Shown here: positions 62,480 through 64,000 of the stretch, in pieces
How positions within the stretch are numbered: the stretch's first letter is position 1
How the letters are laid out: each line of letters begins with the position of its first letter
NCBI GenBank assembly: GCA_963972255.1
Contig: CAXATO010000002.1
Coordinates: 124,001 to 188,000 of the forward strand
Origin: UBA1479 sp002706405
GTDB taxonomy: Bacteria > Pseudomonadota > Alphaproteobacteria > Rhodospirillales > Casp-alpha2
Length of the DNA stretch: 64,000 bases
Direction: 5' to 3'
Made by a program: the position numbers and the translations under genes
Notes under the pieces: generated by a model
Databases searched by the model: none
What the model saw: only the letters and a program-made list of their open reading frames with translations
Told to the model about the DNA's origin: nothing

Positions 62480-63564
62480 CGGTTCAGCCCCCCGGTCAGC
62501 GTCGGCATGTCGAGGGACGCGAAGCCGTAATGGCGCAGCCAGCGCAGGTCCGATTCATAGAACGTGCGCAGGTCCGGCACGCCGTATTTCAGCATGGCCA
62601 TGCGCTCGACCCCCATGCCGAAGGCAAAGCCCTGGTATTTTTCGGGATCGACGCCGCAATTGCGCAGCACGTTGGGATTGACCATGCCGGCGCCCAGAAC
62701 CTCGAGCCAATCGCCGCCGCGCCCGATCTTCAATTCACCGCCCTCGCGGGTGCAGCCGATGTCGACCTCGGCCGACGGCTCGGTGAAGGGGAAATAGCTG
62801 GGCCGGAAGCGCACGGGCAGATCGTCGATGCCGAAAAAAGCCCGGCAGAAGTCTTCGAGACAGCCCTTCAGATGCCCCATATGGGTCTTCTCATCGACCA
62901 GCAGGCCTTCGACCTGATGGAACATGGGCGAATGGGTCGCATCGTAATCGCAGCGATAGGTGCGGCCCGGCACGATCACCCGGTAGGGCGGCGGGCCGGC
63001 CTGCATGGTGCGGATCTGCACGGGGCTGGTATGGGTGCGCAGGACCAGGCGGCTTTCGTCCGTGCCGTCGGGTCCGGGCAGATAGAAGGTATCGTGATCC
63101 TGGCGGGCCGGGTGGTCCGCCGGAATGTTGAGGGCGGTGAAGTTGTGCCAGTCGTCCTCGACGTCCGGGCCTTCGGCGATGCCGAAACCCATGTCGCCCA
63201 GCACGGTAACGATTTCCTCGATGACCTGGCTGATCGGATGAATGCGCCCCGTTTCCTCGGGCCGGACCGGCAGGGTGACGTCGATCCGTTCCTCGCCCAG
63301 GCGGGCGTCGAGGGCCGCCCCCTCCATCGCCGCCTTGCGGGCGTCGAGCGCCTCTGCGACGGCGTCCTTGAGCGTGTTGAGCGCCTGGCCGGTGGCACGG
63401 CGCTGGTCGGGGTCCAGGGCGCCCAGGCCCTTCATCTGGTCGGTGATGCGGCCCTTCTTGCCCAGGGCCGCCACGCGCACTTGTTCGAGCGCGTCCAGAT
63501 CGCCCGCCGCCTCTACCGCGGCAAGCAGTTCCTCACGGAGCTTGTCGACACTCTCCATGGCCAC
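62476..63564 (-). CDS. pheS: Phenylalanyl-tRNA synthetase alpha subunit
   Basis: 362-residue catalytic subunit. N-terminal coiled-coil (about 1-90) for tRNA, then class II motifs: motif 1 near HPISQVIEEIVTVLGDMGFG, motif 2 VRFRPSYFPFTEPSAEVDIG and motif 3 FGMGVERMAMLKYGVPDLR. Located between rplT and pheT as in most bacteria. No leader peptide or attenuator is seen in the ~77-base gap to rplT. Confidence 0.97.
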   Translation of the reverse strand: MAMESVDKLREELLAAVEAAGDLDALEQVRVAALGKKGRITDQMKGLGALDPDQRRATGQALNTLKDAVAEALDARKAAMEGAALDARLGEERIDVTLPVRPEETGRIHPISQVIEEIVTVLGDMGFGIAEGPDVEDDWHNFTALNIPADHPARQDHDTFYLPGPDGTDESRLVLRTHTSPVQIRTMQAGPPPYRVIVPGRTYRCDYDATHSPMFHQVEGLLVDEKTHMGHLKGCLEDFCRAFFGIDDLPVRFRPSYFPFTEPSAEVDIGCTREGGELKIGRGGDWLEVLGAGMVNPNVLRNCGVDPEKYQGFAFGMGVERMAMLKYGVPDLRTFYESDLRWLRHYGFASLDMPTLTGGLNR

Positions 63565-63641
63565 GCCTCGTCGATCAGATGCAGGTTCCGGAAGCGGCGC
63601 GCCACCCCTTGCCGGGATGGGCGCCGGGTCCCGGGTCGGGA

Positions 63642-64000
63642 TTAGTTGCCGAGGGCGGCCTGAGCCTGTTCCACCAGCGACTTGAAGGCTTCCGGTTCGC
63701 GCACCGCAATGTCCGACAGGACCTTGCGGTCAAGCTCGATCCCGGCCTTGTCCAGACCGTTGATGAACTGCGAATAGGTCATGCCGTGTTCGCGCACGCC
63801 CGCGTTGATGCGGGTGATCCAAAGACGGCGGAAGTTCCGCTTCTTGGCGCGGCGGTCGCGATAGGCGTATTGCAGCGCCTTTTCGACCTTTTCCAGCGAG
63901 ATGCGGAAGTTGTTCTTGTTCCGGCCACGGTAGCCCTTGGCGCGGGCGATGACCTTTTTGTGACGGGCGTGCGCGGTGACGCCCCGAGTGACTCGTGCCA
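63642..64000 (-). CDS. rplT: 50S ribosomal protein L20 (5' end cut by one base)
   Basis: Ribosomal protein L20, binds 23S rRNA and helps 50S assembly. All 119 codons except the first base of the start codon are inside the window; the product begins ARVTRGVTAHARHKKVIARA and shows KGYRGRNKNNFRISLEKVE and FRRLWITRINAGVREHGMT. First visible gene of the minus-strand rplT-pheS-pheT-HAD operon; rpmI is expected just beyond the edge. Confidence 0.97.
   Translation of the reverse strand, partial: ARVTRGVTAHARHKKVIARAKGYRGRNKNNFRISLEKVEKALQYAYRDRRAKKRNFRRLWITRINAGVREHGMTYSQFINGLDKAGIELDRKVLSDIAVREPEAFKSLVEQAQAALGN

Overview
The window is GC-rich chromosomal DNA from an alphaproteobacterium, most likely in the Rhodospirillales neighbourhood. 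The evidence is a GcrA cell-cycle regulator, the thrS-infC and rplT-pheS-pheT arrangements, a short NDUFS6-like zinc-finger protein, a DUF6505 protein, a stand-alone methylmalonyl-CoA mutase and a bufferin (MNIO) operon. No species-level call is possible from the sequence alone.

Layout. 1-11.1 kb is host chromosome: an alpha/beta hydrolase coupled to an ABC ATPase, a zinc-finger protein, polA, a scarred intergenic area with an orphan WYL-like mini-protein, a secreted metallo-beta-lactamase-fold hydrolase, msrP-msrQ, a GST and a TPR protein. A SDR protein follows at 11.2-12.05 kb. About 12.07-34.39 kb is a podovirus-type (T7/BPP-1-like) virion and lysis gene block, almost entirely on the + strand. 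It holds an endolysin, a holin, a tail fibre, terminase, capsid, tail tubular A and B, an internal virion protein, a portal, a Bbp19-like protein and a scaffold. I find no integrase, repressor, replication gene or phage RNA polymerase. 34.4-64 kb is host again: glycosyltransferases, thrS-infC, methylmalonyl-CoA mutase, gcrA, Nudix, YtoQ, prolyl aminopeptidase, a PagL-like protein, tRNA-Arg(CCU), the bufferin operon bufA-B-C, an HtrA-like protease, a glyoxylate/2-hydroxyacid cluster (CaiB, serine-glyoxylate aminotransferase, FAD/Fe-S dehydrogenase, GntR), an adenylate cyclase, and HAD-pheT-pheS-rplT.

The most unusual part is a tightly overlapping five-gene cassette (16.4-21.0 kb) inside the virion operon. 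It encodes: (1) a protein with an alternating Cys-X tract directly abutting a Hint/intein-like autoprocessing domain; (2) a CDP-alcohol phosphatidyltransferase-family membrane protein lacking the last catalytic Asp; (3) an unknown protein; (4) a radical SAM protein with a complete seven-Cys SPASM domain; and (5) a 2OG-Fe(II) oxygenase-like protein. This looks like a maturation system for a Cys-rich virion or secreted peptide, and I know of no described equivalent.

Other points: a diverged ~90 bp promoter-leader repeat starts the phage block twice (12.07 and 13.29 kb). A two-gene accessory module exists once intact (22.6-24.3 kb) and once as decayed copies (13.4-14.1 kb). An opposite-strand gene fusing a flavodiiron/ODP-like metallo-beta-lactamase domain to a DHH-DHHA1 phosphoesterase sits between the lysis-like and capsid genes. 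Intact structural genes without replication or integration functions make a domesticated, gene-transfer-agent-like particle a serious alternative to a plain prophage remnant.
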